Assembly: GCA_902513935.1 (NCBI GenBank)
Contig: CABXOR010000016.1
Coordinates: forward strand, 1 to 32,258
From: an uncultured SAR324 cluster bacterium
GTDB lineage: Bacteria; SAR324; NAC60-12
Direction: 5' to 3'
DNA length: 32,258 bases
Shown: piece by piece, positions 1 to 8,292 of the stretch
Layout: each line of letters starts with the position of its first letter
Numbering within the stretch: position 1 is the first letter of the stretch
Translations under genes and position numbers: made by a program
Notes under the pieces: model-generated
What the model was told of the DNA's origin: nothing
What the model saw: the letters and a program-made list of their open reading frames with translations, nothing else
The model's database searches: none

Positions 1-21
1 TGGAAATTCAAAAAGTTACGT

Positions 22-1428
22 TCACCGCTCCCCAAAAGGCTTAATCCAGAGGTAACTTGGCTCATAGGCTGGCACTTTTGAAAGGTCGAGCTCCGGATCA
101 ACAAGTTCCCTGAAATCCCTGCCGTTCAGGCTGACCTCAATTCTGGCTGTAATTATTGGATCAAAGCGGGCATTGCTCTGAACCAGTTGATCTAGATGAT
201 GTGCAAACAACAGAATCATTCCAGGATTGCCGGCAAAGACTTTAAACTGTGAAGAATTCAGATAATCCCCCGGATCGGCATAACGCATTTCCCCGGTATC
301 CGGATGGGTGACGTTGAACTGCAGTCTGGTTATTTTTTGACGCAGCATCATTCGCCAGGCAAAATAATGTCCCTCCTCATGCCAGATAGTACGTCCTGGA
401 TAGAGCAAATGACGGAAGGGAAGAAGCAGATGAACCATCACATACACACTCAGAAAAATCAGGACCGGTCGTGAAACCTGCCTACTCGAATCCATTATTG
501 CCTGCGCAGGATCTAACTTTTCCTGAACTGGAATCCTCTTTCTGTATTGCCGACTAAGCCAGTTTTTAAATTTTTGAGGAAACACTTTTCGCGGAAAATC
601 TGCGTCAAAATAAATCAGGGTCAGAACCAGTGCCAGCACAGGAAAAATTCCGATTGGAAAGACAAAATAATTATTGGTATGAAATAGAACTGCAGAAAGA
701 AAAGCCCATTTCCGTATGGGTTTCCAGAGCATGAGGAAGGGTATCAATAAATCAAAAAACATCCCGGACCAGGCATAAAAATGAGGTACCCAGGTATTTC
801 CCATCAACGGCTGAAAAATGGTTCCGCGGTTGGCCGCTCCGAGCAATTCCCTTGTAGACAGGCCGTCCAGCCAATCCGGATCAAACTTGGCAATCCCGCC
901 GTAAAAATATACCACACCCATGTGAAACCTCATCAGCCAGAGCCAAATTGCGGGCAGTCGGTCCGTATGTGTTTCTTCTCCCCGTAAAACATCTAGCGAC
1001 CATGACTTGTGAAGCGGTGCCAGGACTAACATGAAGCTTAGCATGCAGATCAGGTAAAAATGATTGTTGTAGAAGGCTTGATCAAGCAGGAAAACGTATG
1101 TGTATCCCAGAAAAAACAGTATCGCTGCAGCTCGGTAAAACAGACCGGATGCGATCATTAAGGCTAGAATTCCCAATGCTGTAAACAGCAGATACATGCC
1201 CTCTCCCGGGAATGGTACGATCCACCTGAACCACTCATACTGAAAATGAAACTGAGGTTTAGCGTAAAGTTCCTCAACCCAGCCAAAATAAAAATAGCGT
1301 GTGACTTCCCAAAACATCAACAGCCCAAAACCAACACGAAAAACAACTAGACTGGCGGCATCCTGAGGTTCCAGAATTCGTCTGGAGAATTGATCAATCA
1401 ATCTTTTCATTTTTAAACCATATTCCAT
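22..1428 (-). CDS. HTTM-domain membrane protein, homologue of vitamin K-dependent gamma-glutamyl carboxylase
   Basis: The 468-residue protein has about eight hydrophobic segments (roughly residues 25-45, 75-95, 100-118, 122-138, 160-180, 220-235, 245-272 and 320-338), followed by a soluble C-terminal part. Several stretches recall the animal vitamin K-dependent carboxylase. The GGIAKFDPDWLDG stretch places Lys181 where human GGCX has the catalytic base Lys218. His250 lies in FHTNNYFVFPIGIF, and residues 350-361 (HEEGHYFAWRMM) resemble the TEEGYRFSWRVM region. In animals the family oxidises reduced vitamin K and carboxylates glutamate. Bacterial members are known, but their substrates mostly are not. 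The C-terminal lumenal extension of the animal enzyme is absent. The start at 1428 has AGGA directly against the ATG, so Met7 (1410) is an alternative start. The gene is divergent from a DCC-family gene, a common partner of HTTM proteins. Family membership is confident; actual carboxylase activity is inference. Confidence 0.85.
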   Translation of the reverse strand: MEYGLKMKRLIDQFSRRILEPQDAASLVVFRVGFGLLMFWEVTRYFYFGWVEELYAKPQFHFQYEWFRWIVPFPGEGMYLLFTALGILALMIASGLFYRAAAILFFLGYTYVFLLDQAFYNNHFYLICMLSFMLVLAPLHKSWSLDVLRGEETHTDRLPAIWLWLMRFHMGVVYFYGGIAKFDPDWLDGLSTRELLGAANRGTIFQPLMGNTWVPHFYAWSGMFFDLLIPFLMLWKPIRKWAFLSAVLFHTNNYFVFPIGIFPVLALVLTLIYFDADFPRKVFPQKFKNWLSRQYRKRIPVQEKLDPAQAIMDSSRQVSRPVLIFLSVYVMVHLLLPFRHLLYPGRTIWHEEGHYFAWRMMLRQKITRLQFNVTHPDTGEMRYADPGDYLNSSQFKVFAGNPGMILLFAHHLDQLVQSNARFDPIITARIEVSLNGRDFRELVDPELDLSKVPAYEPSYLWIKPFGER

Positions 1429-1471
1429 TCCTGAGTGTTTTAAAGTATACTCAGAGCTTACTGAAAAAGTG

Positions 1472-1616
1472 TTTTTTTGTCATCACGGACTTGATCCGCG
1501 ATCCAGATACCAGACCAGAGACTGCCCTCGACTGGATTGTGGATTGAGGACAAGATTTAAAAAACCCCCCTTGGATTCCGGGTCTTTGCCGAGCTTCACC
1601 ATGAATGACAATTTTT
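1472..1616. repeat. MITE/REP-like inverted-repeat element between the carboxylase homologue and the DCC gene
   Basis: The left end is a T-run followed by TTGTCAT (1477-1483). The right end is ATGACAA (1605-1611) followed by a T-run on the same strand, so the two 7-base tips are exact inverted repeats. Just inside the left end is a short hairpin, CGGA-cttga-TCCG (1486-1498). Near the right end lies a GGATTCCGGGTC stretch. The style (GTCAT...CGGACTTGATCCG...GGATTCCGGGTC...ATGAC) matches dispersed intergenic palindromic elements found in many proteobacteria. Only one copy lies in this window, so its repetitive nature is inferred. Confidence 0.5.
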
Positions 1617-1649
1617 CCCGAGAACAGAAAACTTAAATCAAATCCTTCG

Positions 1650-2045
1650 ATGCCGATTTTGCTTTTTGATGGCCACTGCAACCTCTGTAATGTCTGGGTC
1701 CAGTTTATTGTGAAAAGAGATTCTGCCGGAACAATCCGTTTTGCTTCACTCCAAAGCGAAGCCGGCAGGAGATTGCTGGAAGAGCATAAAATAGATGAAA
1801 ATTATATCGAAAGTCTGGTGTTTTTTGAAGAAGAAAGATTTTCTGTGAGCAGTAATGCTGCTTTAAGAACATTATCATATTTAGACAGCTGGCAAAAACA
1901 TCTAATTTTTCTGGCTGTTGTCCCACGTTTCTTGCGTGATCTGGTCTATCGCTTCATTGCCAGAAACCGCTACAAGTGGTTTGGAAAAAGAGAGCAATGC
2001 ATGATTCCGACTACAGAACTCAGTAAGCGGTTTTTGCCGGACTAA
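1650..2045 (+). CDS. DCC-family thiol-disulfide oxidoreductase (DUF393, YuxK-like)
   Basis: The 131-residue protein opens with the family hallmark LLFDGHCNLCNVWVQFIVKR, whose D-G-x-C-x-x-C motif is a thioredoxin-like redox pair. It continues with RFASLQSEAGRRLL, a typical second block. The reading frame is open upstream to an ATG at 1605. That codon lies inside the right tip of the neighbouring repeat element, and family members normally begin two or three residues before the LLFDG block, so the ATG at 1650 was chosen. No good Shine-Dalgarno sequence is visible before either. The protein is presumably cytoplasmic and its substrate is unknown. Small DCC proteins are often fused to or encoded beside HTTM/carboxylase-like membrane proteins, as here, which suggests a shared redox function. 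Confidence 0.85.
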   Translation: MPILLFDGHCNLCNVWVQFIVKRDSAGTIRFASLQSEAGRRLLEEHKIDENYIESLVFFEEERFSVSSNAALRTLSYLDSWQKHLIFLAVVPRFLRDLVYRFIARNRYKWFGKREQCMIPTTELSKRFLPD

Positions 2046-2068
2046 GCAGAACAATATTACTAAACTGA

Positions 2069-2821
2069 TTATTCTTTTTCCCTTTCCAACTGCCTGAGCT
2101 TCAACTTAGCGGGTACGGCATAAGGACTGTCCGGGAACTGCTCCAGAAAGTAGCGTAGGTCTTCAGGGTTATTTGAGTCCTTCACCAGTTTCCATGTTGA
2201 CTCCGCTGCCTCTGAAACAATCCTTATTTTACGCACAATCTGTTTTTTTTTCTCTTTATTCTCATGCGGATACAGTCCATATTCCCTCCGCTGTTCCTCA
2301 TCCATTATCTCAAGTAAACGCTCTCTATCAAGTAAAATTTGCCACGGAACCCGCCCCTCACTCGAAAGCTCAAAAGAGAAATCTCCAACAAATAAGGTTG
2401 AGTTTTGTGCATGCGCGGCTTTGAGAAAATCGGATTCAGTAACCCAGATTAAAAAACGTTCTGTTAAAACTCCGCTGGTTCCGTATTTGGCTTTTGTCCT
2501 CATATTGTATGAGTTTGAATAATCCCGCTCATTTAATTTAACCTTACCCTGTTCAGTTTGCAGTTCAAGGTCTTTACCCTTGAGGAATGAAAACCGGTCA
2601 GCATGTGTAATAGTTAGTTTAATTTCCTCATCGCTGCAGATCACTTTTCCCTTACATTCCTTTACGGCCACCAGTTTGATTTCCTTGCTCCGCGTCTTGG
2701 TTTTGAATGCTTTAGTCGTGAAACGAGTCACATCATCTTCTTCGTGATAAACCGTTTCGACTGGTTTGAGAGTACAGGCTCCCAAGGCAAACGCTGCAAG
2801 AATCAGAATATAAATGCGCAT
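2069..2821 (-). CDS. Lipoprotein with a C-terminal TPR-like helical segment, function unknown
   Basis: The 250-residue protein begins with a short signal peptide and the lipobox LGAC, giving lipidated Cys16, so it is expected in the outer or inner membrane facing the periplasm. The middle is rich in charged beta-type sequence. The last 45 residues (ESTWKLVKDSNNPEDLRYFL, then EQFPDSPYAVPAKLKLRQLE) resemble the 'W..V..S.....FL..FPdSpya..A' helical motif often found at the end of TPR-type periplasmic proteins. The gene starts 54 bases after the end of galE on the same strand, so it may be the last gene of that operon. No enzymatic motif was recognised. Confidence 0.7.
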   Translation of the reverse strand: MRIYILILAAFALGACTLKPVETVYHEEDDVTRFTTKAFKTKTRSKEIKLVAVKECKGKVICSDEEIKLTITHADRFSFLKGKDLELQTEQGKVKLNERDYSNSYNMRTKAKYGTSGVLTERFLIWVTESDFLKAAHAQNSTLFVGDFSFELSSEGRVPWQILLDRERLLEIMDEEQRREYGLYPHENKEKKKQIVRKIRIVSEAAESTWKLVKDSNNPEDLRYFLEQFPDSPYAVPAKLKLRQLEREKE

Positions 2822-2875
2822 AATGGTTCTTTTGGTAATTGTTTTAAGATGAGTTTGATGATGTCGACGAAAAAA

Positions 2876-3859
2876 CTATGAACACTCCCGATAAGCGCGC
2901 AGAGTCGTTTCCAGCAGAGTTTGAGCGTCACTGTGTTTTGGCTTCCAGTCAAGCAGTTCCTCCGCCAACTCTGCTTTTGCCAAAACAACCGCCGGATCAC
3001 CGGCACGGCGCCGGCCGAGGGTATAATTAAATTCCTGTCCGGATACTTCACGTGCAATCTGCATAATTTCCAGCACACTCAAACCGTTGGATGTACCAAG
3101 ATTAATCACCAGATCCTGATTTTCTTGCTTCAGATAATCCAGTGCCTTCAGATGTGCCTCCGCGAGATCACTGACGTGAATATAATCACGTATGCAACTG
3201 CCGTCCCTTGTTTCATAATCGGTGCCGAAAACTTCTACTTTTTCTCTCCTGCCCATAATCGTTTCCAGTACAATCGGCAATAAGTTATTAGGTTTATGTT
3301 CAAGTCCGTTTAACTCCCCATCCACGTCATAACCTGCAGCATTAAAGTAACGCAGACTGGAAACACGCAACCCCTTGAGCTGACTGTACCAGCGAAGCAA
3401 ATTCTCAATTGCCAGTTTTGTATGGCCGTAAAAGTTCACAGGCGCCGTCGGATGTGATTCGTCAAGAGGAAGATATTGTGGTTCGCCGTAAACTGCCGCA
3501 CTTGAGGAAAAGACAAAATATTTTACCTTTGCAGCCGTTGCTGCATTGAGCAGGTTGATGGTTCCGGAAATGTTGTTTTCAGCATATTTTTCGGGCTCTG
3601 TCATTGATTCACCTGCTGCTTTTAAAGCCGCCATGTGGATGATCGAATCCACTCCTTTCATGGCAGAATCTAATTGTTCCGGAAACAGCGTGTCACCATT
3701 GATGAAAGGAATTCCGGGCAACAGGTTTTCCTGTAGTCCACTGCTCATATTGTCAAAAACAACAGGTGACTTTCCTGCATCACGCAGTGCTTTAACAACA
3801 TGCGAACCAATGTATCCTGCACCTCCAACTACTAAAACTATTTCCCTTTCAGAGTTCAT
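2876..3859 (-). CDS. galE: UDP-glucose 4-epimerase
   Basis: This is a 327-residue short-chain dehydrogenase/reductase of the extended type, close to the usual GalE length of 330-340. The NAD-binding motif GGAGYIGSH is at residues 12-20, and the catalytic Tyr144-x3-Lys148 pair lies in YGHTK, preceded by the serine-rich FSSSAAVYG stretch. The sequence LRYFNAAGYDVDGELNG and the CIRDYIHVSDLA block are typical of GalE. It interconverts UDP-glucose and UDP-galactose in the cytoplasm for surface polysaccharide or lipopolysaccharide synthesis, or for galactose use. Its start overlaps the end of the VOC gene by 11 bases, so translation is probably coupled. The neighbouring heptose genes point to lipopolysaccharide core or O-antigen synthesis. 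Confidence 0.93.
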   Translation of the reverse strand: MNSEREIVLVVGGAGYIGSHVVKALRDAGKSPVVFDNMSSGLQENLLPGIPFINGDTLFPEQLDSAMKGVDSIIHMAALKAAGESMTEPEKYAENNISGTINLLNAATAAKVKYFVFSSSAAVYGEPQYLPLDESHPTAPVNFYGHTKLAIENLLRWYSQLKGLRVSSLRYFNAAGYDVDGELNGLEHKPNNLLPIVLETIMGRREKVEVFGTDYETRDGSCIRDYIHVSDLAEAHLKALDYLKQENQDLVINLGTSNGLSVLEIMQIAREVSGQEFNYTLGRRRAGDPAVVLAKAELAEELLDWKPKHSDAQTLLETTLRAYRECS

Positions 3860-4382
3860 TCCTGTTAATTTGTTTTGGATCTTCTACTATTTCATAGAGT
3901 ACCCCAAAAGGGGCATCCTGATGAGATTTGGGGTGAATAAAAAAGACGGTGGTGCTCCGAGAACCTGGACGTGGGGCATCATCTACAATCCGGAAACCCT
4001 GTGCTTTGAGAAAATCAAAAGCAGCATGAACGTTTTTTACCCGAAACCCGATATGTGCCAATCCCCCGCGCCCTCCGTTCCGGTCAATTTGTTTTTGTAC
4101 CGGAGACTCTGCAGACAGTGGTTCCAGCAACTGGATCAAATTCTGGCTTTCTCCAATTTGCAGCAGAACTTCCCGTACCTGATCCCCACCGCCAATCTCT
4201 TCGCGGTGCATTTCTCTGAATCCCATAAGCCGGTACAATTTTAGCTGTGCTTCCAGCTCTCCGGCACAAACTGCAATTGCAATGTGATCAACAAATAGAA
4301 AGCCTGGCAGTTCTGTTGTGCTGAACTCGGGAAATTCGGAGTTAGGAACTTTGCTAGACGATGTTTTTGTGGGTACTTTCAA
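3849..4382 (-). CDS. mce: VOC-superfamily protein, methylmalonyl-CoA epimerase-like
   Basis: The 177-residue protein carries paired beta-alpha-beta-beta-beta modules of the vicinal-oxygen-chelate fold. The blocks VDHIAIAV (His33) and [10 protein letters not shown] (His110), with a glutamate near the C-terminus in VLYEIVED, match the metal-ligand layout of methylmalonyl-CoA epimerase. That enzyme converts the S and R epimers of methylmalonyl-CoA in propionate metabolism. The start is a TTG whose last bases form the stop of hldD (TTGA overlap). The first 25 residues are a low-complexity S/T/P-rich extension not usual for the family. Its place inside a lipopolysaccharide heptose operon is odd for a propionyl-CoA enzyme, and no mutase gene is in the window. 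Another VOC activity on a sugar or CoA substrate cannot be excluded. Confidence 0.75.
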   Translation of the reverse strand: MKVPTKTSSSKVPNSEFPEFSTTELPGFLFVDHIAIAVCAGELEAQLKLYRLMGFREMHREEIGGGDQVREVLLQIGESQNLIQLLEPLSAESPVQKQIDRNGGRGGLAHIGFRVKNVHAAFDFLKAQGFRIVDDAPRPGSRSTTVFFIHPKSHQDAPFGVLYEIVEDPKQINRNEL

Positions 4383-5314
4383 ATATACCTTCCATCAGTG
4401 TTAGAAAGCTGCTCGTAATATTTACCAACACCTTCTTCCATGGAAATAAATTCTTCCGTATAACCCGCACTCCGTAAATTATTCAGTCCGGCCTCCGTGA
4501 ACTCCTGATATTTACCCCGAAGATCCTCAGGAAAAGGAATAGTCTCAAGTTCACCACTACCGTGCAGGCGTTGCAGAGTAGTAGCAATATCCTCAAAACT
4601 CCGGGCTTTTCCGGTGCCGGCATTGAAAATACCGTTGAATTTGGATTCGTAAAAATGGAGATTGATTCTCACCGTGTCTGCAACATGAATAAAGTCACGC
4701 CGAAAATTTCCGCTACCCTCAAAAAGCTTCATTTTTCCTGTTTCCTGAAGCTGATGAAAAAGATGGAAAGCGACTGATGCCATCCTGCCCTTGTGATTTT
4801 CCTGCGGACCATAAACGTTAAAATAACGCAGTCCCATCACCTGGCTTTCGGCTTTTGGCAGAATGAGCCGGACATAATTATCAAAGGCAAATTTGGAAAA
4901 ACCATAAACATTCAGCGGGTACTCAGATTCACGTTCCTCTACGAACCCTTTTTCTCCATTGCCGTAAACTGCGGCGCTGGAAGCATAAAGGAAATCAATT
5001 TTGTTTTTAAGGCAATAGTTGAGCAGCGTTTTGGAATATTCGTAATTGTTGGACATCATGTATTTGCCGTCCTGCTCTGTTGTAGATGAACAGGCACCCT
5101 GATGAAAAATTGCACTGACGTTCTGAAACTTGTTAAGACTGATCAAATAATTATCTTTGTCCAGATAATCTGCAATCGACAAGCTGTTCAGGTTGAGGTG
5201 CTTTTCCGCGTTACTCAAATTGTCGACTACCAGAATATCTTCTTCTCCGGCATCATTCAGTCCTTTGACAATATTACTGCCGATAAATCCGGCTCCGCCC
5301 GTAACAACAATCAT
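4379..5314 (-). CDS. hldD: ADP-L-glycero-D-manno-heptose 6-epimerase
   Basis: The 311-residue extended SDR enzyme begins with the nucleotide-binding motif [11 protein letters not shown]. It carries the catalytic Tyr137-x3-Lys141 pair in YGFSK. Family-specific blocks include VVDNLS near residue 30, [10 protein letters not shown] (69-78), [12 protein letters not shown] and [11 protein letters not shown]. It performs the last step in making ADP-L-glycero-D-manno-heptose, the inner-core sugar of lipopolysaccharide. Its start overlaps the stop of rfaE2 (ATGA, 4 bases) and its end overlaps the VOC gene, so the genes are co-transcribed and probably translationally coupled. Confidence 0.95.
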   Translation of the reverse strand: MIVVTGGAGFIGSNIVKGLNDAGEEDILVVDNLSNAEKHLNLNSLSIADYLDKDNYLISLNKFQNVSAIFHQGACSSTTEQDGKYMMSNNYEYSKTLLNYCLKNKIDFLYASSAAVYGNGEKGFVEERESEYPLNVYGFSKFAFDNYVRLILPKAESQVMGLRYFNVYGPQENHKGRMASVAFHLFHQLQETGKMKLFEGSGNFRRDFIHVADTVRINLHFYESKFNGIFNAGTGKARSFEDIATTLQRLHGSGELETIPFPEDLRGKYQEFTEAGLNNLRSAGYTEEFISMEEGVGKYYEQLSNTDGRYI

Positions 5315-5817
5315 GTGTTCTCCATTATTAAGTTGATCATGCCGGATGTCGATTTACCTTCTAAAAAGGGAACTATTTCCACCCTGCCCCCATTTTTTGT
5401 AACAGTGTCATATCCGACGATTTCCTCTGCGATATAGTCACCTCCCTTTACTAGAACATCCGGAATCACTGTTTCGATTAATCGTGCTGGAGTTTCTTCA
5501 TCAAAAATAACAACACAGTCGATAGCTTCCAGTGCACTAAGCAAAAACGCACGATCTGCCTGCCGCAAGATAGGACGAGTTGGGCCTTTTAATTTCCGGA
5601 CAGACGTATCAGAATTGAGGCCCAGAATGAAAATGTCACCAAAGTCTGCTGCGGTTTGCAAATACTTGACATGACCTGCATGCAGTAAATCAAAACAGCC
5701 GTTGGTAAAAACCAGGCTCCGGTCCTCTTCCCGCCATTTCCGAACTTGCTCGGCAATGGTTTCAAAAGGGCTGATTTTATAATCAGTAAACCCTGTTTTG
5801 GGTGCAACCTGTTTCAT
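5311..5817 (-). CDS. rfaE2: D-glycero-beta-D-manno-heptose 1-phosphate adenylyltransferase
   Basis: The 168-residue protein corresponds to the C-terminal (adenylyltransferase) domain of HldE/RfaE as a stand-alone protein. The nucleotidyltransferase signature is in [16 protein letters not shown], with the H-x-G-H pair at His46-His49. Later blocks [19 protein letters not shown] and DVLVKGGDY are characteristic. It transfers AMP from ATP onto heptose 1-phosphate in ADP-heptose synthesis, just before the HldD step encoded next. A clear Shine-Dalgarno GAGGGAGA precedes the ATG. The kinase domain (RfaE1) is not in the window and must be elsewhere. Confidence 0.95.
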   Translation of the reverse strand: MKQVAPKTGFTDYKISPFETIAEQVRKWREEDRSLVFTNGCFDLLHAGHVKYLQTAADFGDIFILGLNSDTSVRKLKGPTRPILRQADRAFLLSALEAIDCVVIFDEETPARLIETVIPDVLVKGGDYIAEEIVGYDTVTKNGGRVEIVPFLEGKSTSGMINLIMENT

Positions 5818-5823
5818 TCTCCC

Positions 5824-6006
5824 TCAAAATTGACAAGAGTGAAAATTGGGTGATTCAAGCTGTTCCGACTGATAATGCTCAACAAAGCGCTCTATAACGT
5901 TGTTAAAAGCTCCAGGATCTGAAGGCAGTGTTGTGAAGTCCCGGAATAGAATTCCTGCTGCCGAAAAGTCGGGAATCGTACGGATTTTCTGTTTTAAGTT
6001 ATTCAT
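5824..6006 (-). pseudogene. apt: Truncated adenine phosphoribosyltransferase (N-terminal remnant)
   Basis: The 60-codon frame reads LKQKIRTIPDFSAAGILFRD followed by FTTLPSDPGAFNNVIERFVE, which is the beginning of adenine phosphoribosyltransferase (usually about 170-180 residues). The match ends near residue 50, exactly where intact enzymes continue into the conserved GIEARGF block. The last residues (ESPNFHSCQF) are unrelated and run to a TGA only 6 bases before the rfaE2 start codon. The phosphoribosyl-pyrophosphate-binding loop and catalytic residues are therefore missing and the product cannot be a functional APT. It may survive as a leader that keeps the operon promoter and translation coupling. 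Confidence 0.75.
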
Positions 6007-6077
6007 GTGATTTGCATAAAACGATAAAAATAGTTTTGAAGGGCTTCAGCAAATTCTAACTGCGGAAGACTGATTAC

Positions 6078-6230
6078 ATGGATCGTGAAATCGTGATTGT
6101 TACCAAGGACAATTATTTTATCATACACACGTTTGAAAACGAACTAAAAATAACACTCAGGCCCTTGAAGGCAATAACGTTAATTCTGAAATTTTCCTTG
6201 GAGAAACTGAGTTTGACTTGCAAGAATGAC
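6078..6230 (+). CDS. Possible small ORF (50 codons) in the apt-ppiD gap, function unknown
   Basis: This frame lies in the 302-base gap between the apt remnant and ppiD. An ATG at 6078 is preceded by GGAAG about nine bases upstream and opens a 50-codon frame beginning MDREIVIVTKDNYFIIHTFE and ending in a TGA at 6228-6230. The composition is protein-like, with alternating hydrophobic residues and an acidic end, but no family is recognised. It is codirectional with ppiD and ends 78 bases before it. It could equally be a gene remnant or chance; the rest of the gap holds only AT-rich sequence where the promoters of ppiD and the heptose operon must lie. Confidence 0.25.
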
Positions 6231-6308
6231 AAAAATCTAATCTAATTAAGGGTCGATTCATACTACTAATAAGCTGACATTAAAAACTAAAATAGAAACA
6301 GGACTCGG

Positions 6309-8204
6309 ATGATTCAGGAATTAAGAGAATATTCAAATAACTTATTTTTCAAACTTCTCATGGGCGTTATTGCCATCACTTTTGTCTTATCGTTTGGAGT
6401 AGGAGGTTTTTTTGGTGACCGCAAGGAAGTTGTGGCCATAGTGAACGGTCAGGAAATTTTACTCAAGGAATACCGTGAATCTTATCAAAACCGGATGCGT
6501 GCCTTCCAGGAACAGTTTGGAGAAAATGCAGAAAAATTTTCAGAACAACTGAATCTGCGTCAACAAGTTTTTAACCAACTCATTGACCGGCACCTGCTCC
6601 TGACGAATGCAGCAGAACTCAACCTGTTAGCCACAGATCTGGAACTTCAGGATTTCATCAGTCGGCAGCCGTATTTCCAAAAAAATGGACAGTTTGATTA
6701 TGATACTTATGAAACTGTTTTAAGTCAAAACAGGATTGTACGTCATGAATACGAAGGTTCTCTGAGGGCAGACCTTTTACTTGCAAAAAAACAACAGCTG
6801 CTTGGTGCAGGTCTGGTTATCAGTTCAAGGGAGGTAGAACAAGCTCACCGCATGGACTTTGAGGAAATTGAAGTGGAGTACGTGTTTTTTGATCCACAGA
6901 TTTTCATCGACAAAACCACTGTAAATCAAGTGGATGTTAGAAAGTACCATCAGGAACATCCGGATGAATTCCAGACTCTGAATCAATTCAAAATTGAGTT
7001 TTATACTCTTTCAGCAGATTACTACAAAGATATTGTCAAGGTTCGTGAACGTGAAGTACGCCGTTACTACAAGAAAAATACTGAGAGTTATGTTACTCCA
7101 CCGCAAATAAAGGCTCGTCACATTCTTTTGAAACTTCCTCCGGATTCTCCGAAAGAAACACTTTCTGAAAAACAGCAACAGTTGGAAAAACTGTTAACGC
7201 AAATCAAGTCTGGAACGTCATTTGAGGAGTTGGCAAGAGAGCATTCCGAAGATGGAACTGCCGCAGATGGTGGTGATTTGGGCTGGTTTAAGCCCGGAGA
7301 AATGGTGCCGGCTTTTGAAACCGCTGCTTTTGCCCTGGCCGCAGGAGAAGTGAGTGATATTGTACAGTCTCCATTTGGTTTGCACCTAATTAAAGTCGAT
7401 GAACTTAAAGAGGAAATAACAAAATCTTTGGACGAAGCACGAGATGAAATAACGGGTATTCTTGCAGAAAGCCGAGCTCAAAAAAGACTCGATGAAGATA
7501 TGGACAGACTTTCAGGACTTACCGGAGAGTCATTTACTGAGGAAGCCCGGAAATTAAGCAAAGAGGTGCAAATCTCAAAGTGGTTTGACAAATCTCACGT
7601 CATACCCGGACTTGGTTCCGCTTCAGGACTTGTCACAGAATTACTGAGTCGGAAACCTGGAGAAATGGGTGTCTGGAGACGTAATCCTATTTTGGGACAG
7701 GTGGTCTACCGCCTCAGTCAAGCAAAAGAACCGATCACACGTGACTTTGAAAAGGCAAAGGAGGATGTCGAAACTGCAGTGCGTCTTGAAAAAGCCAGAT
7801 CACTGGCCCTTGAAACAGCAAAAACCGCTTTGACTCAAGTTGAGGGAGGTGAGAACATTGAAAAGCTTGCAGATAAGCTTGGACTAAAAACAGAAACTTT
7901 GGCTTTTACCGCAAACACTAGATTCCTGCCTGGGGTAGGTGACAATACAGAATTCCGTAAAGTGGGCTTGCATTTAAATCAAAATAAACTTTTCGGCTTA
8001 AGCTTGAATGAAAATCGTGCGGACCTGATTCACTTTAAAAAACGTACTCTTGCAGTAGAAAATGCAGATGAGCAGAAAGGCAAAGTCAGGGCGCAGCTCC
8101 GTCAAAATTTGCAGCAGGCACTGCTCAGTAAGGAACTGAAGCGCTTGCGGGATTCTGCATCGATTGAGGTCATTAATCCGGTGTTCCGTTCACCTGATGC
8201 CTGA
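6309..8204 (+). CDS. ppiD: Periplasmic peptidyl-prolyl isomerase/chaperone, PpiD/SurA type
   Basis: The 631-residue protein has a short cytoplasmic N-terminus and one transmembrane anchor (about residues 12-35, LFFKLLMGVIAITFVLSFGV), then a SurA-N-like helical chaperone domain to about residue 200. A parvulin-type rotamase domain follows at about 265-362, with ARHILLK, SEDGTAADGGDLGWFKPGEM and PFGLHLIKV blocks. A further helical region completes the C-terminus. This matches PpiD, which is anchored in the inner membrane by the SecYEG exit and helps outer-membrane and periplasmic proteins fold. An AGGA ribosome-binding site precedes the ATG. It is about 90 bases upstream of recC on the same strand. 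Confidence 0.93.
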   Translation: MIQELREYSNNLFFKLLMGVIAITFVLSFGVGGFFGDRKEVVAIVNGQEILLKEYRESYQNRMRAFQEQFGENAEKFSEQLNLRQQVFNQLIDRHLLLTNAAELNLLATDLELQDFISRQPYFQKNGQFDYDTYETVLSQNRIVRHEYEGSLRADLLLAKKQQLLGAGLVISSREVEQAHRMDFEEIEVEYVFFDPQIFIDKTTVNQVDVRKYHQEHPDEFQTLNQFKIEFYTLSADYYKDIVKVREREVRRYYKKNTESYVTPPQIKARHILLKLPPDSPKETLSEKQQQLEKLLTQIKSGTSFEELAREHSEDGTAADGGDLGWFKPGEMVPAFETAAFALAAGEVSDIVQSPFGLHLIKVDELKEEITKSLDEARDEITGILAESRAQKRLDEDMDRLSGLTGESFTEEARKLSKEVQISKWFDKSHVIPGLGSASGLVTELLSRKPGEMGVWRRNPILGQVVYRLSQAKEPITRDFEKAKEDVETAVRLEKARSLALETAKTALTQVEGGENIEKLADKLGLKTETLAFTANTRFLPGVGDNTEFRKVGLHLNQNKLFGLSLNENRADLIHFKKRTLAVENADEQKGKVRAQLRQNLQQALLSKELKRLRDSASIEVINPVFRSPDA

Positions 8205-8292
8205 GGTTTAATTCTCTCCAATTTGATTTATGTTTACTGTTCATAGATCATAGCAGCTTGATCATTGTTCATCTGTATCTGATCATTTAAAA

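Noticed and set aside
781..987. Plus-strand frame inside the carboxylase homologue
   Set aside because: A shadow of the well-supported minus-strand gene, with low-complexity non-family sequence.
1605..1649. Longer DCC protein starting at 1605
   Set aside because: The added codons lie in the tip of the repeat element and the family starts at about the 1650 ATG.
8205..8292. Repeated GATCAT and TGTTCAT words between ppiD and recC
   Set aside because: Short AT-rich words with no regular spacing or extended dyad; probably chance.
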